A stretch of 64,000 nucleotides of DNA from CAMBDS01 sp964355675 (lineage in GTDB: Bacteria; Electryoneota; AABM5-125-24; Hatepunaeales; Hatepunaeaceae): assembly GCA_964355675.1 (NCBI GenBank), contig CAYHEC010000003.1:124001-188000 (forward strand), in the 5' to 3' direction. Below the pieces are notes generated by a model that did not search any database, had not been told where the DNA came from, and saw only the letters and a list, made by a program, of their open reading frames with translations. This document shows positions 16,860 to 24,430 of the stretch, in pieces; within the stretch, counting starts at the first letter, position 1, and every line of letters begins with the position of its first letter. The position numbers and the translations under genes were made by a program.

Positions 16860-17969
16860 CTATCTTCTCGCCAGCCTCGGATCCATCGCGTCGCGAAGTC
16901 CTTCCCCCACCAGATTCAGCACCGTCACCGTCATAAAGATCGCCAAGCCCGGGAAAGTCGTGATCCACCAGCCAGCGGGAAGGATCTCGCGCGCCTTGGC
17001 AAGAATCGACCCCCAAGACGCCACATTGGGAGGGACGCCGAAGCCGAGAAATGACAGGCTTGACTCGGTCAGGATGGCAACCGCCACTCCAAATGTGGCT
17101 GAGACGAACACTGGCGCGAGGGCATTGGGAAGAATGTGACGGAAGATGATGCGTGGGGTAGTGAAGCCAAGCGCCCGGGCGGCTTGAACGTAGTCGATCT
17201 CGCGCATGCGGAGGAACTCACCGCGCACAAGGCGGGCTACTCCAGCCCAGCCGGTGACGCCGATGACGATCATGATGTTGTAGATCGACTGCGGCAGGTA
17301 GGCGACAATGGCAAGAATCAGGAAAAAAACCGGGAAGCAGATCATCAGCTCGATCAGCCGCGAGATAGTGATATCGATCCAGCCTCCGAAATATCCGGCA
17401 AGACTGCCAAGAATTACACCGATGGTGATATAGATCGAAACAGCGACAAGTCCGATGGAGAGGCTGATCCGTGTGCCGTGGATCAGACGGCTGGCAAGGT
17501 CACGTCCTGTGTCGTCAGTGCCGAGCCAATGCCGGAATGAGGGTGGCTGGATGATGGCGTTCAGGTCGAAGTCGTTGGGTGAAAATGGGATCGGGGGGAA
17601 GAGGATGAAAGATATCTTTCTATTTACTTGCGTCACCGCCCCGCCGGTGACGCCCCTTTGGTTCAAATCTGCCGACCGCAGGGGGTCGGCAGAAGAGGCG
17701 CGATCCATCTCCACGATTCGCTTAAACTTCTTATTGCGGAATTCAGTCGGCCAGCTTGCCAAGCCGTTATCGACGAGAATGCCTTGGATGACTGGTAAAT
17801 AGAGTTTTCCGTCATATGCCATCACCAGCGGCCGGTCGTTAGCGATGAAATCTGCGCCGAGCGCGACGATAACCAGAGTGGCAACAAGCCATACGGCTCC
17901 GACGGCGAGCTTATTGCGGCGGAACTGTTTCATTACAAGCGCGAAGTAGGAGGATTTCTGGTCTTTCAT
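16860..17969 (-). CDS. OppC/DppC-type ABC transporter permease
   Basis: Inner-membrane permease subunit of a peptide/nickel-type ABC importer, 369 residues. There is an N-terminal OppC-type cytoplasmic lead, a first transmembrane helix at about 20-42, a periplasmic loop to about 165, then five helices. The ATPase-contacting EAA loop is recognisable as DYVQAARALGFTTPRIIFRHILPNA near residue 265. The periplasmic loop contains about 20 residues (near 92-113) encoded by two palindromic repeats read in frame. No ABC, OppB or binding-protein genes are adjacent; the prophage-bearing tRNA site lies just upstream. Confidence 0.9.
   Translation of the reverse strand: MKDQKSSYFALVMKQFRRNKLAVGAVWLVATLVIVALGADFIANDRPLVMAYDGKLYLPVIQGILVDNGLASWPTEFRNKKFKRIVEMDRASSADPLRSADLNQRGVTGGAVTQVNRKISFILFPPIPFSPNDFDLNAIIQPPSFRHWLGTDDTGRDLASRLIHGTRISLSIGLVAVSIYITIGVILGSLAGYFGGWIDITISRLIELMICFPVFFLILAIVAYLPQSIYNIMIVIGVTGWAGVARLVRGEFLRMREIDYVQAARALGFTTPRIIFRHILPNALAPVFVSATFGVAVAILTESSLSFLGFGVPPNVASWGSILAKAREILPAGWWITTFPGLAIFMTVTVLNLVGEGLRDAMDPRLARR
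17630..17693. repeat. Two coding palindromic repeats in the permease gene
   Basis: Hairpins 17630-17653 (GCGTCACCG stem) and 17668-17693 (TCTGCCGACC stem). The second has the same core as the intergenic hairpin at 1982-2007. Both are translated as part of the first periplasmic loop. Confidence 0.85.
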
Positions 17970-18068
17970 GGGCTTTAGTCTTTGGGCTTTAGAATTTGGA
18001 ATGCTCTCAATTTAGTACATACTGAGTCGAATTAAAAACGGATTAGGCGTCTGGTGAAGAAAACGAAG

Positions 18069-18091
18069 AAGGCTGGCATTGTGCCAGCCTT
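18069..18091. terminator. Terminator-like hairpin, probably original to tRNA-Thr
   Basis: Perfect 10-bp stem AAGGCTGGCA with a 3-nt loop, and T-rich sequence on both sides (GATTTTT to the right; CTTCGTTTTCTTC on the minus strand). It lies directly after the left tRNA remnant, so it was probably the terminator of the intact tRNA-Thr gene before the insertions. Confidence 0.65.
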
Positions 18092-18103
18092 GCAAGATTT
18101 TTA

Positions 18104-18142
18104 GGAGCCACTGATTGGAACCCTAACCAACGACCTGATCAT
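18104..18142. repeat. Degenerate tRNA-Thr 3' remnant (old att site)
   Basis: GGAGCCACTGATTGGAA, then ACCAACGACCTGATCAT, matches the tRNA-Thr 3' half at 62360-62405 apart from a small change in the T-loop and loss of similarity in the anticodon stem. The stop codon of the DUF2283 gene falls inside it. Confidence 0.8.
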
Positions 18143-18363
18143 GCCGCTTCCCCGGTTTTAACCGTTACATTTCCGAATGCCTGCACGAGTAACGTCGCGA
18201 CATCGGTCTTTTCGGCGGCGTCGAGTATCTCGATTCCAACCACATTCCCTTCGGTGTCGTAGTCGAAAATGATGTCTTCGGTAATCTCGTCTGATTCTTT
18301 GATAGGCGTCTCACGAAGACGTATGTAGAGGGCGTCAGCCTCTTTGGAAAAATGGATTCTCAC
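18139..18363 (-). CDS. DUF2283 protein
   Basis: Seventy-four residues with the DUF2283 pattern: DALYIRLRE near residue 10, ITEDIIFDYDTEGNVVGIEILDA near 27-49. The family is usually encoded next to DUF4258 proteins, as here, where the two genes overlap by four bases (ATGA). The pairing resembles a toxin-antitoxin module but its activity is unproven. The gene's stop codon is supplied by the tRNA-Thr remnant at its 3' end. Confidence 0.85.
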   Translation of the reverse strand: MRIHFSKEADALYIRLRETPIKESDEITEDIIFDYDTEGNVVGIEILDAAEKTDVATLLVQAFGNVTVKTGEAA

Positions 18364-18599
18364 TTCCCGCCTCCATGGTAATACTTCTTGAGTTTGCCGG
18401 TAACGTAAACGGTGATTACCGCTTCCTCTTCGGTCACAACTCGTATAAGCTCATTGCCTGATTTTTTCTGATAGATCAAGCGTGTCTTTTTCCCCTGAAC
18501 CACTTCATCGGGCGCTTCCAGCACTTGCTTGACCAACTGGATGGAGATTTTTCGCTCGGTAAGCTGTATTTGAATGTGGTCAGTAAAGCGCCAGCGCAT
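18360..18599 (-). CDS. DUF4258 protein
   Basis: Seventy-nine residues: FTDHIQIQLTERKIS, then VLEAPDEVVQGKKTRLIYQKK and VITVYVTGKLKKYY. This is the DUF4258 fold, considered related to small RelE/BrnT-like toxins; DUF2283 follows directly. The pair is bounded by two tRNA-Thr 3' remnants (18104-18142 and 18628-18673), which suggests it arrived as its own integrated cassette or is what is left of an older element. Confidence 0.85.
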   Translation of the reverse strand: MRWRFTDHIQIQLTERKISIQLVKQVLEAPDEVVQGKKTRLIYQKKSGNELIRVVTEEEAVITVYVTGKLKKYYHGGGK

Positions 18600-18627
18600 T
18601 TAGTGATCCAGAGAAGATATTAGGAGT

Positions 18628-18673
18628 GAGCCACTGATTGGAATCGAACCAACGACCTGATCATTACGAATGA
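18628..18673. repeat. attL core (tRNA-Thr 3' half copy)
   Basis: Exact 46-bp match to 62360-62405, from GAGCCACTG to TACGAATGA, covering the tRNA from the anticodon stem to the 3' end. Integrase starts 28 bp to the right. Confidence 0.93.
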
Positions 18674-18701
18674 TGTTGGTAATTCGATTATCTCGTTACT
18701 G

Positions 18702-19835
18702 CTATTGATGATCGTATTTTGCGTGGACGGCAAAAGGACGTAGCAGTGGTGCAAGCCAGTCATTTAGAGCGTCTGTAAGCACGCGCAACCGCTTGGTCGT
18801 GAACATCGCATAGCGCTGAGTCACCGTCGTTCGATTGGTGTGTCCAAGGAACGCCCCGACCTCGTCCAAGCCGTAACCTATATTCAAAAGTGTCGTCGCC
18901 GAAGTGTATTTGAACCGGTTGAACATACTCGGCCCGGTTATCCCCGCCCTGTCGCAATAACGCCTGAATCGGTCCGCAACCCATCTCTGCGAAATAATCC
19001 CTCCCCGACGTCCGCCCTTCCGAGATCTTCCCCCAGGGAAGAGTGTATCGTCTTCACCCCTGGGGTGAATTTCCAACATCTCTGCCAGAATATCCGCAAT
19101 CGGAACAGCTCGCTCACGTCCGCCCTTAATTCGTACGGACAGCCTCCGGTGTGCAATCGACACCTGATTCCACTTCAGCGTCAAAGCCTCGTTAAACCTC
19201 AATCCCGTCAATAACAGCATCGTCATCAGCAAGCGGTCGCCGGGATCGGTCATCACCTCGTACAGCCGGGTTATCTCGTCCTCCTCGAATGGGTTCGGAA
19301 GCGTCATGACAGCGCGTGGCGCGTCGATGTCCTTCAGGGGGTTATCTTTCATCAGCCCAGACTTTATCGCCCAAGCAAACGCCGCCCTGAGCCTTGCGAA
19401 GTCGCTCAGAACGCCTTGAGGCTTGCGCCGAATCGACTCGCGACGGAAGTAGATCTCAGCAATTTCGGGAGTGACCTCAGCAAGCGAATGGACTTCGGTC
19501 GATCTCTGGAACGCCTTCAGCCGACCCTTGGAAGCGAGGATGCTATTCGGAGATCGCTTTCGTTCTGCCATGCTTGCAAGATACTGATCGGCGAATTCCT
19601 GCCAGCTTGGAGAAGATCTAACAGGGTAACGACGTCCGGCGCCGGCAAGCAACGCGGCTTCGATAGGGGCGCGAGCATCCTCGGCGAATTCAAGGGAGTC
19701 GGATCCGAGCGACTTGCGAAATTCTTTGCCGTCTTCAGTCCAGCGAAGCTCGTAGATCCAGTCGCCGTGCTTAAGGGTTCGCTTGCAGATGCGGACGCGG
19801 TGTGTCACGTACGCTTCAAGCCCTTTCCGTGACAC
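18702..19835 (-). CDS. Phage tyrosine integrase
   Basis: Site-specific recombinase of the tyrosine family, 377 residues, located beside attL. An N-terminal arm-binding region (about 10-60) and a SAM-like core-binding domain (70-155) precede the catalytic domain. Catalytic residues: Arg in TGLRFNEAL (near 212), Lys in IKGGRERAV (near 235), LGHTNRTT with the second His (near 330) and the nucleophile Tyr in TQRYAMF (near 340). The usual H-x-x-R box reads N-R-F-K (near 306), so both normally conserved residues are replaced. Its N-terminus overlaps the end of the SEC-C gene by 31 bp. Confidence 0.92.
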   Translation of the reverse strand: MSRKGLEAYVTHRVRICKRTLKHGDWIYELRWTEDGKEFRKSLGSDSLEFAEDARAPIEAALLAGAGRRYPVRSSPSWQEFADQYLASMAERKRSPNSILASKGRLKAFQRSTEVHSLAEVTPEIAEIYFRRESIRRKPQGVLSDFARLRAAFAWAIKSGLMKDNPLKDIDAPRAVMTLPNPFEEDEITRLYEVMTDPGDRLLMTMLLLTGLRFNEALTLKWNQVSIAHRRLSVRIKGGRERAVPIADILAEMLEIHPRGEDDTLFPGGRSRKGGRRGGIISQRWVADRFRRYCDRAGITGPSMFNRFKYTSATTLLNIGYGLDEVGAFLGHTNRTTVTQRYAMFTTKRLRVLTDALNDWLAPLLRPFAVHAKYDHQ

Positions 19836-20236
19836 TCCCTAAATGATAGCGGACCACCACAAGGACACGGGGCGTAGGGGTCAAAACGCTCGACTTCGGG
19901 AGGTTCAGGAGGTTCGGGGGGTGGTGGATTAGCTGCACGAAACTCTAATAATGCCCTCTTGTACTCGCGCTTAGCTTCATAGAATTCTCTGTCACTCAAC
20001 TGTTCCGCCCAGAGTTGCGTGCCGACGATGAGCACAAATGCGCCACCAACTACAATAATTACAGCAACTAATCCAAATGCAAACTCATCCCATTCCCTTG
20101 AATTCTGCGTCCATACCGCGATAATGCAACTTCCGAGCAAAGCAACCACATAGAGCCTCGTTACTGACACCAACTGGCGCACACGAAACATTCGCCAGTA
20201 AGTCTCATTTCGTTTGAAAAAATCACTCTCTATCAT
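19805..20236 (-). CDS. Membrane protein with C-terminal SEC-C zinc motif
   Basis: A 143-residue protein with two transmembrane helices (about 29-46 and 55-75), a charged coiled-coil (80-105), a proline-rich linker (PPPPEPPEPPE) and a C-terminal SEC-C type zinc site (CPCGGPLSFRECHGKG). It lies between integrase and repressor, expressed from the lysogenic strand, a position often used for genes that exclude other phages. Superinfection exclusion is only an inference from place and topology. Confidence 0.7.
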   Translation of the reverse strand: MIESDFFKRNETYWRMFRVRQLVSVTRLYVVALLGSCIIAVWTQNSREWDEFAFGLVAVIIVVGGAFVLIVGTQLWAEQLSDREFYEAKREYKRALLEFRAANPPPPEPPEPPEVERFDPYAPCPCGGPLSFRECHGKGLKRT

Positions 20237-20243
20237 ATTCCCC

Positions 20244-20699
20244 CTAATCTTCCTTGGTTCGCTTGGCTCTTCTCGTAGCCTTCAGATATTCCCGCCAGAA
20301 CCGTTTATCTACCCGATCCCCGCCTCGGAATGTGACCTTCATCATGTCGCGGATTTCGTCGGAGGTCGGATTCATTTCGTCGCGCTCTTCCTGATCGTTA
20401 AGAAACTCAGCGAGTGATGGGTACATTAGCAACCCGTCCTGTACGTCGATCTTACCGACAGAGGGGTCTTCCGGGTCTTCACGATGAAAGTCAACGGGAT
20501 CGCGGCCCGTTATAAGCCAGCCGACATCGCAACGAAGAACGTCAGATAGTTTGGCAATATCATCTGAAGATGGCGAATGCTTCCCGCCTTCCCAATTTGT
20601 CCAAGTGTTACGCGAAACTCCCATCTTACGGGAAGCCTCCTCTTGGCTAAATCCGAGAATTTCGCGGGCTTGACAAATACGTGATGCGAGATTACTCAA
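20244..20699 (-). CDS. CI-like repressor, XRE-type HTH
   Basis: A 151-residue regulator. The N-terminal helix-turn-helix is clear (residues 8-62: ICQAREILGFSQEEASRKMG, then VSRNTWTNWEGG). The C-terminal part is acidic and helical; no LexA-type Ser-Lys protease site is seen, so induction by RecA self-cleavage is unlikely. The start is a TTG with no ribosome site upstream, which suggests leaderless or weak translation. Divergent from the early genes, with a strong rightward promoter starting 38 bp away. Confidence 0.85.
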   Translation of the reverse strand: MSNLASRICQAREILGFSQEEASRKMGVSRNTWTNWEGGKHSPSSDDIAKLSDVLRCDVGWLITGRDPVDFHREDPEDPSVGKIDVQDGLLMYPSLAEFLNDQEERDEMNPTSDEIRDMMKVTFRGGDRVDKRFWREYLKATRRAKRTKED

Positions 20700-21161
20700 T
20701 TATAGAAAATTTGTTAAAGATTTTTGGCAACACCTCTTGACAAACGGATTTCCCGGTTGTATATTTATTCAAAGTTCATTTGACGACGACCGCACAAGGC
20801 ATTCCTCTTTCATCATTGAAAGCGAAGTGGTGATGGGCGGAGAGCAGTCTCCGCCCTAACACCAAATCGTCGTCAAGCATAGTATCGAAACCCATCCCAA
20901 TAGTCTGAATGGTCACAGACGTGGACTCCAAGATTAGCAAGCCCGTCAAAAGGCTTCTCTTGAACCCGCGCTTCAATATTTGACCATTGAGGAGTGCGGG
21001 TTTCGAGTTTCAAGCAGGGCGGCCCATCCGCCAAGATATTCCGCCCTGCTAATCTGAATCAGAGCATAGAGAACGCCCTTGGTGGAAATGCAACCTGCCA
21101 GGGTCTCATCAAATCCGGGGCGTTCCGGCTCTGACTCTAAGTTAATCTGGAGTCGTCCAAA
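20700..21161. promoter_or_regulatory. Regulatory gap with structured early leader
   Basis: This 462-bp region between divergent genes holds no convincing gene. It contains the promoter at 20737-20765 and then three strong hairpins in the predicted leader RNA: 20835-20856 (perfect 9-bp stem, GGGCGGAGA), 21013-21050 (10-bp stem, AGCAGGGCGG) and 21059-21134 (TCAGAGC/GCTCTGA plus GAACGCCC/GGGCGTTC). The leader would be about 390 nt before the first gene. The first hairpin resembles the host palindromic repeats. Confidence 0.6.
20737..20765 (+). promoter_or_regulatory. Rightward sigma70-type early promoter
   Basis: TTGACA, 17-bp spacer, TATATT: an almost consensus promoter reading toward the early genes. 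The spacer has an imperfect dyad (AACGG ... CCGGTT, about 20744-20758) that may be the repressor operator. Confidence 0.72.
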
Positions 21162-21506
21162 ATGCAAGTAAATTTTAGTGCCCCCTCATTGGATCTGAAG
21201 GCGTCTGCTGTTTGCCAGCAACTTTCGATCTCCGCAAAAGAACTTCTCGGCTTAATCAGACTCGGCAGGTTGCCTCGCGCATACCGGCTGTCAGGTGAGC
21301 CGATCCCCAATACCGGCAGTCCCGGTCGCCCTTCAATTTCCGACATTCGCATACCTCTCTCTGATGTGAACGCCTTCCGTCGCCTTCAACAGCGACCGCT
21401 TCGCTCAGCAAAGCAACGGCAGACTCTTGCCGAGTGCCGGGCGATTGCTGATAAGATACTCAGCGACGATCAGGCTGTCAAGCATAACCGGAGACCGCAA
21501 TTATGA
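21162..21506 (+). CDS. Small early protein, possible excisionase/HTH
   Basis: A 114-residue basic protein, the first gene after the early leader. It contains LSISAKELLGLIRLGRLPRAYRL near residues 23-45, which looks like a MerR/excisionase-type recognition segment, and IRIPLSDVNAFRRLQQR after it, the arrangement seen in winged-helix excisionases and DNA-binding phage regulators. Its stop overlaps the next start by four bases. Function not recognised with certainty. Confidence 0.7.
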   Translation: MQVNFSAPSLDLKASAVCQQLSISAKELLGLIRLGRLPRAYRLSGEPIPNTGSPGRPSISDIRIPLSDVNAFRRLQQRPLRSAKQRQTLAECRAIADKILSDDQAVKHNRRPQL

Positions 21507-21922
21507 GACTGCATGAAGCTGTCAGTATTGCGATCAACGAGCTTCCTGGTGAACCGGGAGTGTCTAAAATTGCTATCGCATCAGATTTGTTGTGCCTGGC
21601 ACAATCGACCATCTATCAATACTGCGAAGACCCCGAAGTCAGCGGCAAGTCCATTCCGACCCGTCATCTCATTCTCCTGCACACACATTCCAAATCAGAC
21701 GCGCTTCTGCAAGCCATAGATCAACAGAAACGTCGCCTCGGTTACGACCTCAACGGGTCAATCGAAGATGAGTTCTTCTCTGCGGTTAAATGCGTCGGCA
21801 GGATTACCGAGGCGGTGATGATCGAAATTGGCAGTATGACAGTAAAAGAACGGCGCGAGTATCGGGACATCGTTCGCTCCGGTATCGAAGCGCTTCAAAG
21901 AATGGAGGCAGAACTACAATGA
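21503..21922 (+). CDS. CII-like phage regulatory protein
   Basis: A 139-residue protein of the CII-like/phage regulatory type. The N-terminal helix-turn-helix-like region (KIAIASDLLCLAQSTIYQYCEDP, in two parts about residues 22-44) resembles phage proteins with a LASxLGVSxSTLYQYCE pattern. It would act on early or lysogeny decisions. The gene overlaps those on either side by four bases, forming a translationally coupled early operon. Confidence 0.68.
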   Translation: MRLHEAVSIAINELPGEPGVSKIAIASDLLCLAQSTIYQYCEDPEVSGKSIPTRHLILLHTHSKSDALLQAIDQQKRRLGYDLNGSIEDEFFSAVKCVGRITEAVMIEIGSMTVKERREYRDIVRSGIEALQRMEAELQ

Positions 21923-22152
21923 GGTGCATCGAGAACAAACCACTCAAGCAACAGCTTCCCGGCTTCAAGGTGAAGCTCTTCCGGGACGCCTTTGGCTGGG
22001 GAATTAAGTACGACGATTCCCCAGATGATCTGACAGCCGGAAGACTCTCTGCAAGGGATGCTGTCAGGGCGGCACGTCGAACGATCCGCAATTTTGGGTT
22101 CGATATATTGGCGCAGTTCAGGGCAGAGTATATCAGGAGAATTGCGCAGTGA
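21919..22152 (+). CDS. Hypothetical early protein
   Basis: Seventy-seven residues from the ATG at 21919, which overlaps the previous stop by four bases. Basic, with the segment DLTAGRLSARDAVRAARRTIR. No recognised family. It overlaps the next gene by four bases. Supported by tight operon spacing rather than by homology. Confidence 0.65.
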   Translation: MRCIENKPLKQQLPGFKVKLFRDAFGWGIKYDDSPDDLTAGRLSARDAVRAARRTIRNFGFDILAQFRAEYIRRIAQ

Positions 22153-22385
22153 AAAACTATCAGGCCCTTTCCCATAAACGGCGAATGGTAATGATCCGCC
22201 TTCGCCGTCGCTTGGCGTTGCTGGTTGCAATTTCTGGTGGGCTATGGTCGTGGCAATTAGTAGTTCAGGATTATCGGCCGTTTCAGGCACTAACGGTTGC
22301 GATCATAACACTTGTATTCGCTGTTGTAATTGATGGCGACGAATCGTGGCTGTTCACAAAAGAAGATTATCTAAAAGGTAAATAG
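22149..22385 (+). CDS. Small membrane protein
   Basis: Seventy-eight residues; a basic N-terminus (KRRMVMIRLRRR) then two hydrophobic segments (about 23-40 and 46-60) and a short hydrophilic tail. Overlaps the previous gene by four bases. Function unknown. Confidence 0.62.
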   Translation: MKNYQALSHKRRMVMIRLRRRLALLVAISGGLWSWQLVVQDYRPFQALTVAIITLVFAVVIDGDESWLFTKEDYLKGK

Positions 22386-22390
22386 GCCAT

Positions 22391-22451
22391 GGGGCGGGGT
22401 TCCAGTCCTTCGACTGGTCGAGTTCACCTTGCTCGGTTACGACTCCGCCCC
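22391..22451 (+). ncRNA. Cloverleaf-like RNA element before the SbcC-like gene
   Basis: Closing stem GGGGCGG (22391-22397) with CCGCCCC (22445-22451). Inside are the hairpins CCAGTC-CTTC-GACTGG (22402-22417) and CGAG/CTCG (22119 offset: 22419-22422 with 22432-22435). No gene fits here. It could be a leader structure for the gene starting at 22479, a processing site, or a small RNA. It is not a recognisable tRNA. Confidence 0.45.
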
Positions 22452-22478
22452 AAAAAGTAACAGAAGAAGGAAATAATC

Positions 22479-23855
22479 ATGGCAGACATAACCGGGCGAA
22501 AGGTCGCCTCTATCATAATCCAGAATTATGGTAGAATTAAGTACATCGAACTTGAATTCGACACGGCGGGCGGATTGATCGAAGTCGTCTCCCGTAAGAA
22601 CGCGCAGGGCAAAACAACTCTGCTCAACGCGTTCTCCCGCACGTTCGGCGGATCGAAATGGGACGGGCCGATGCCTATCCACGACGGCGCGGACAAGGCG
22701 ATGATTCAGACAACACTTGACGACGGAACCGTCATCACCATTACTGAACGATTCGACAAAAACGGTAAGATAGACGGCGAACTTGTAGCCAGAGACTCTC
22801 GCGGGTTGCTGTACCCGAAACCGCAGGAAGCGCTGAACAAGCTCTACTCAACCGGACTGAACCCTATCGAATTCTTCGAGTGGACGAAGACAGCGGAAGG
22901 ACGCAGGAAGCAGGTAGAAGTCATGCTGGCTTGCGCCGGGTTGACCGGACAACTGGAAGAGATCGAACGGCTGATCGCAACGAGGTTTGAGGAACGACGG
23001 CAAGCCAATGTCGAGGTTGCCCGGCTTCAAGGCGCGCTATTGTCGATGCCGGTAACAGCAGATACAACACCCGACACAGAGGTGACACTGAAGTCGCTTC
23101 AAGACAACCTTGACGCGGCACAGGAATATGATCGGTTTGTGTCGTCGAAGGCATTAGGCGTGAGAAAGCTGGTGTCAGCTCGGGATGCGGCAATTCTTAG
23201 GTCTGACGAAGTTAAGGCGGATATTGAACGGTTACAGCAAGAGTATGAGCGACTCTCGATGGTGGAAATACCGGGCTTCCAGCAAGCGATTGAGGAACTC
23301 TCGGCCGAGATCGAAGCATTGTCCCCCTCTTGGACAGAACAGGCAAAAGAAGCATTCGCAACCGCCGACAACACAAACACGCAGGTCAGGCAGAAACTCG
23401 CACGACGAAAGGTTGCCGGTGATCTGAAAGCCGCTATCGAAAAGGCTGACAGCCTATCGGATCATCTGGACGCGGCTCGCACATCGAAGGTCGAACTCTT
23501 GAAGGGTGCAAAGTTCCCGGTCGAAGGTATTGGCTTCGACGAGAACGGCGTCACCCTGAACGGAAGACCGCTCTCTGTGGCTTCCGAGGCAGAGGCGATT
23601 GTGCTGTCAACGACACTGGCAATCAGAATGAACCCTAAGTTGAAGTTCCTGCCGGTCAGATCAGCGTCGGGACTTGGCGAGGATATGCGGTTGTTGATTG
23701 CAAAGACGGCGGTCGAAGAGGATTGCCAGGTGTTACTTGAACGGATCGTCTCTGATGAGACCGTTGGTATCGTGATAACTGACGGAAGAGTGTCACGCGA
23801 TAACCGTGAAGGCAGGGCGGTCAAGATGTTTGTGGAAGGGACGGTTGCGATATGA
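22479..23855 (+). CDS. SbcC/RecF-like ATPase
   Basis: A 458-residue SMC-like ATPase. The N-terminal half-site has RKNAQGKTTLLNAF (Walker A, residues 39-52) after IIIQNYGRIKYIELEF, the usual start of RecF/SbcC proteins. A coiled-coil region spans about 195-340. The C-terminal half-site has VASEAEAIVLSTTLAIRM (signature-like) and VGIVITDGRV at the end; the Walker B is weak. In phages this gene type sits with exonucleases and RecT as part of a recombination set, as it does here. Overlaps the next start by four bases. Confidence 0.85.
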   Translation: MADITGRKVASIIIQNYGRIKYIELEFDTAGGLIEVVSRKNAQGKTTLLNAFSRTFGGSKWDGPMPIHDGADKAMIQTTLDDGTVITITERFDKNGKIDGELVARDSRGLLYPKPQEALNKLYSTGLNPIEFFEWTKTAEGRRKQVEVMLACAGLTGQLEEIERLIATRFEERRQANVEVARLQGALLSMPVTADTTPDTEVTLKSLQDNLDAAQEYDRFVSSKALGVRKLVSARDAAILRSDEVKADIERLQQEYERLSMVEIPGFQQAIEELSAEIEALSPSWTEQAKEAFATADNTNTQVRQKLARRKVAGDLKAAIEKADSLSDHLDAARTSKVELLKGAKFPVEGIGFDENGVTLNGRPLSVASEAEAIVLSTTLAIRMNPKLKFLPVRSASGLGEDMRLLIAKTAVEEDCQVLLERIVSDETVGIVITDGRVSRDNREGRAVKMFVEGTVAI

Positions 23856-24430
23856 AAATCTTCTGGTTCGATACCGAAACTACTGGCGTTGACTCGTCTA
23901 AAAACGCCATCGTCCAGATCGCCTATCAGGTAGAAATCAGAGGCGAAATCAGAGATCAGGGCGAAATCAAGATTCAGCCTTTTGAGGGGGCTGAGATCAC
24001 TGACGAGGCTTTGGCCGTCAATGGACTGAATAAGGCAGATCTATTCGACGATCCGTATATCCTTCCCGCAAAGGCCTACTCCACTCTTCTTGGCGTTTTC
24101 GGTCGTCACGTTGATAAGTTCAACAAGAACGACAAATTCCACGTTGGTGGCTACAACGTTAGGTTTGATATCGACATGCTGGCGGCTATGTGGCGGAGGC
24201 AGGGCGATAAATACTTCGGGTCATGGACTAATTACCGATCACTCGACGCGCTTTATCTTTGCTGGACGTGCGAACATCAAGGACTGCTTTCTCTTCCTGA
24301 TTATAAACTTGGCACTGTCGCGGCGCATTTCGGGATCGAACTGAATACGCATGAGGCGATTGCCGACATTGCCGCGACGCGAGAGATTTACGAAAGGGCG
24401 TTGGCTCTGCTGAGTGGTAAGGCGATATGA
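23852..24430 (+). CDS. DnaQ-like 3'-5' exonuclease
   Basis: A 192-residue DEDDh-type exonuclease. Exo I is WFDTETTG with D7 and E9; Exo II is VGGYNVRFDIDML near 107-117; Exo III is NTHEAIADIAATREI with His and Asp near residues 170-175. Acts on single-stranded or nicked DNA, probably in phage recombination or replication proofreading. Overlaps its neighbours by four bases each. Confidence 0.92.
   Translation: MKIFWFDTETTGVDSSKNAIVQIAYQVEIRGEIRDQGEIKIQPFEGAEITDEALAVNGLNKADLFDDPYILPAKAYSTLLGVFGRHVDKFNKNDKFHVGGYNVRFDIDMLAAMWRRQGDKYFGSWTNYRSLDALYLCWTCEHQGLLSLPDYKLGTVAAHFGIELNTHEAIADIAATREIYERALALLSGKAI

Noticed and set aside
20776..20976. 66-codon minus-strand frame in the regulatory gap
   Set aside because: It runs through a perfect hairpin, has no ribosome site and no family; the region is better read as a structured leader.
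22391..22451. A true tRNA gene
   Set aside because: The stem and hairpins do not give a T arm or anticodon loop; kept only as an unknown structured element.
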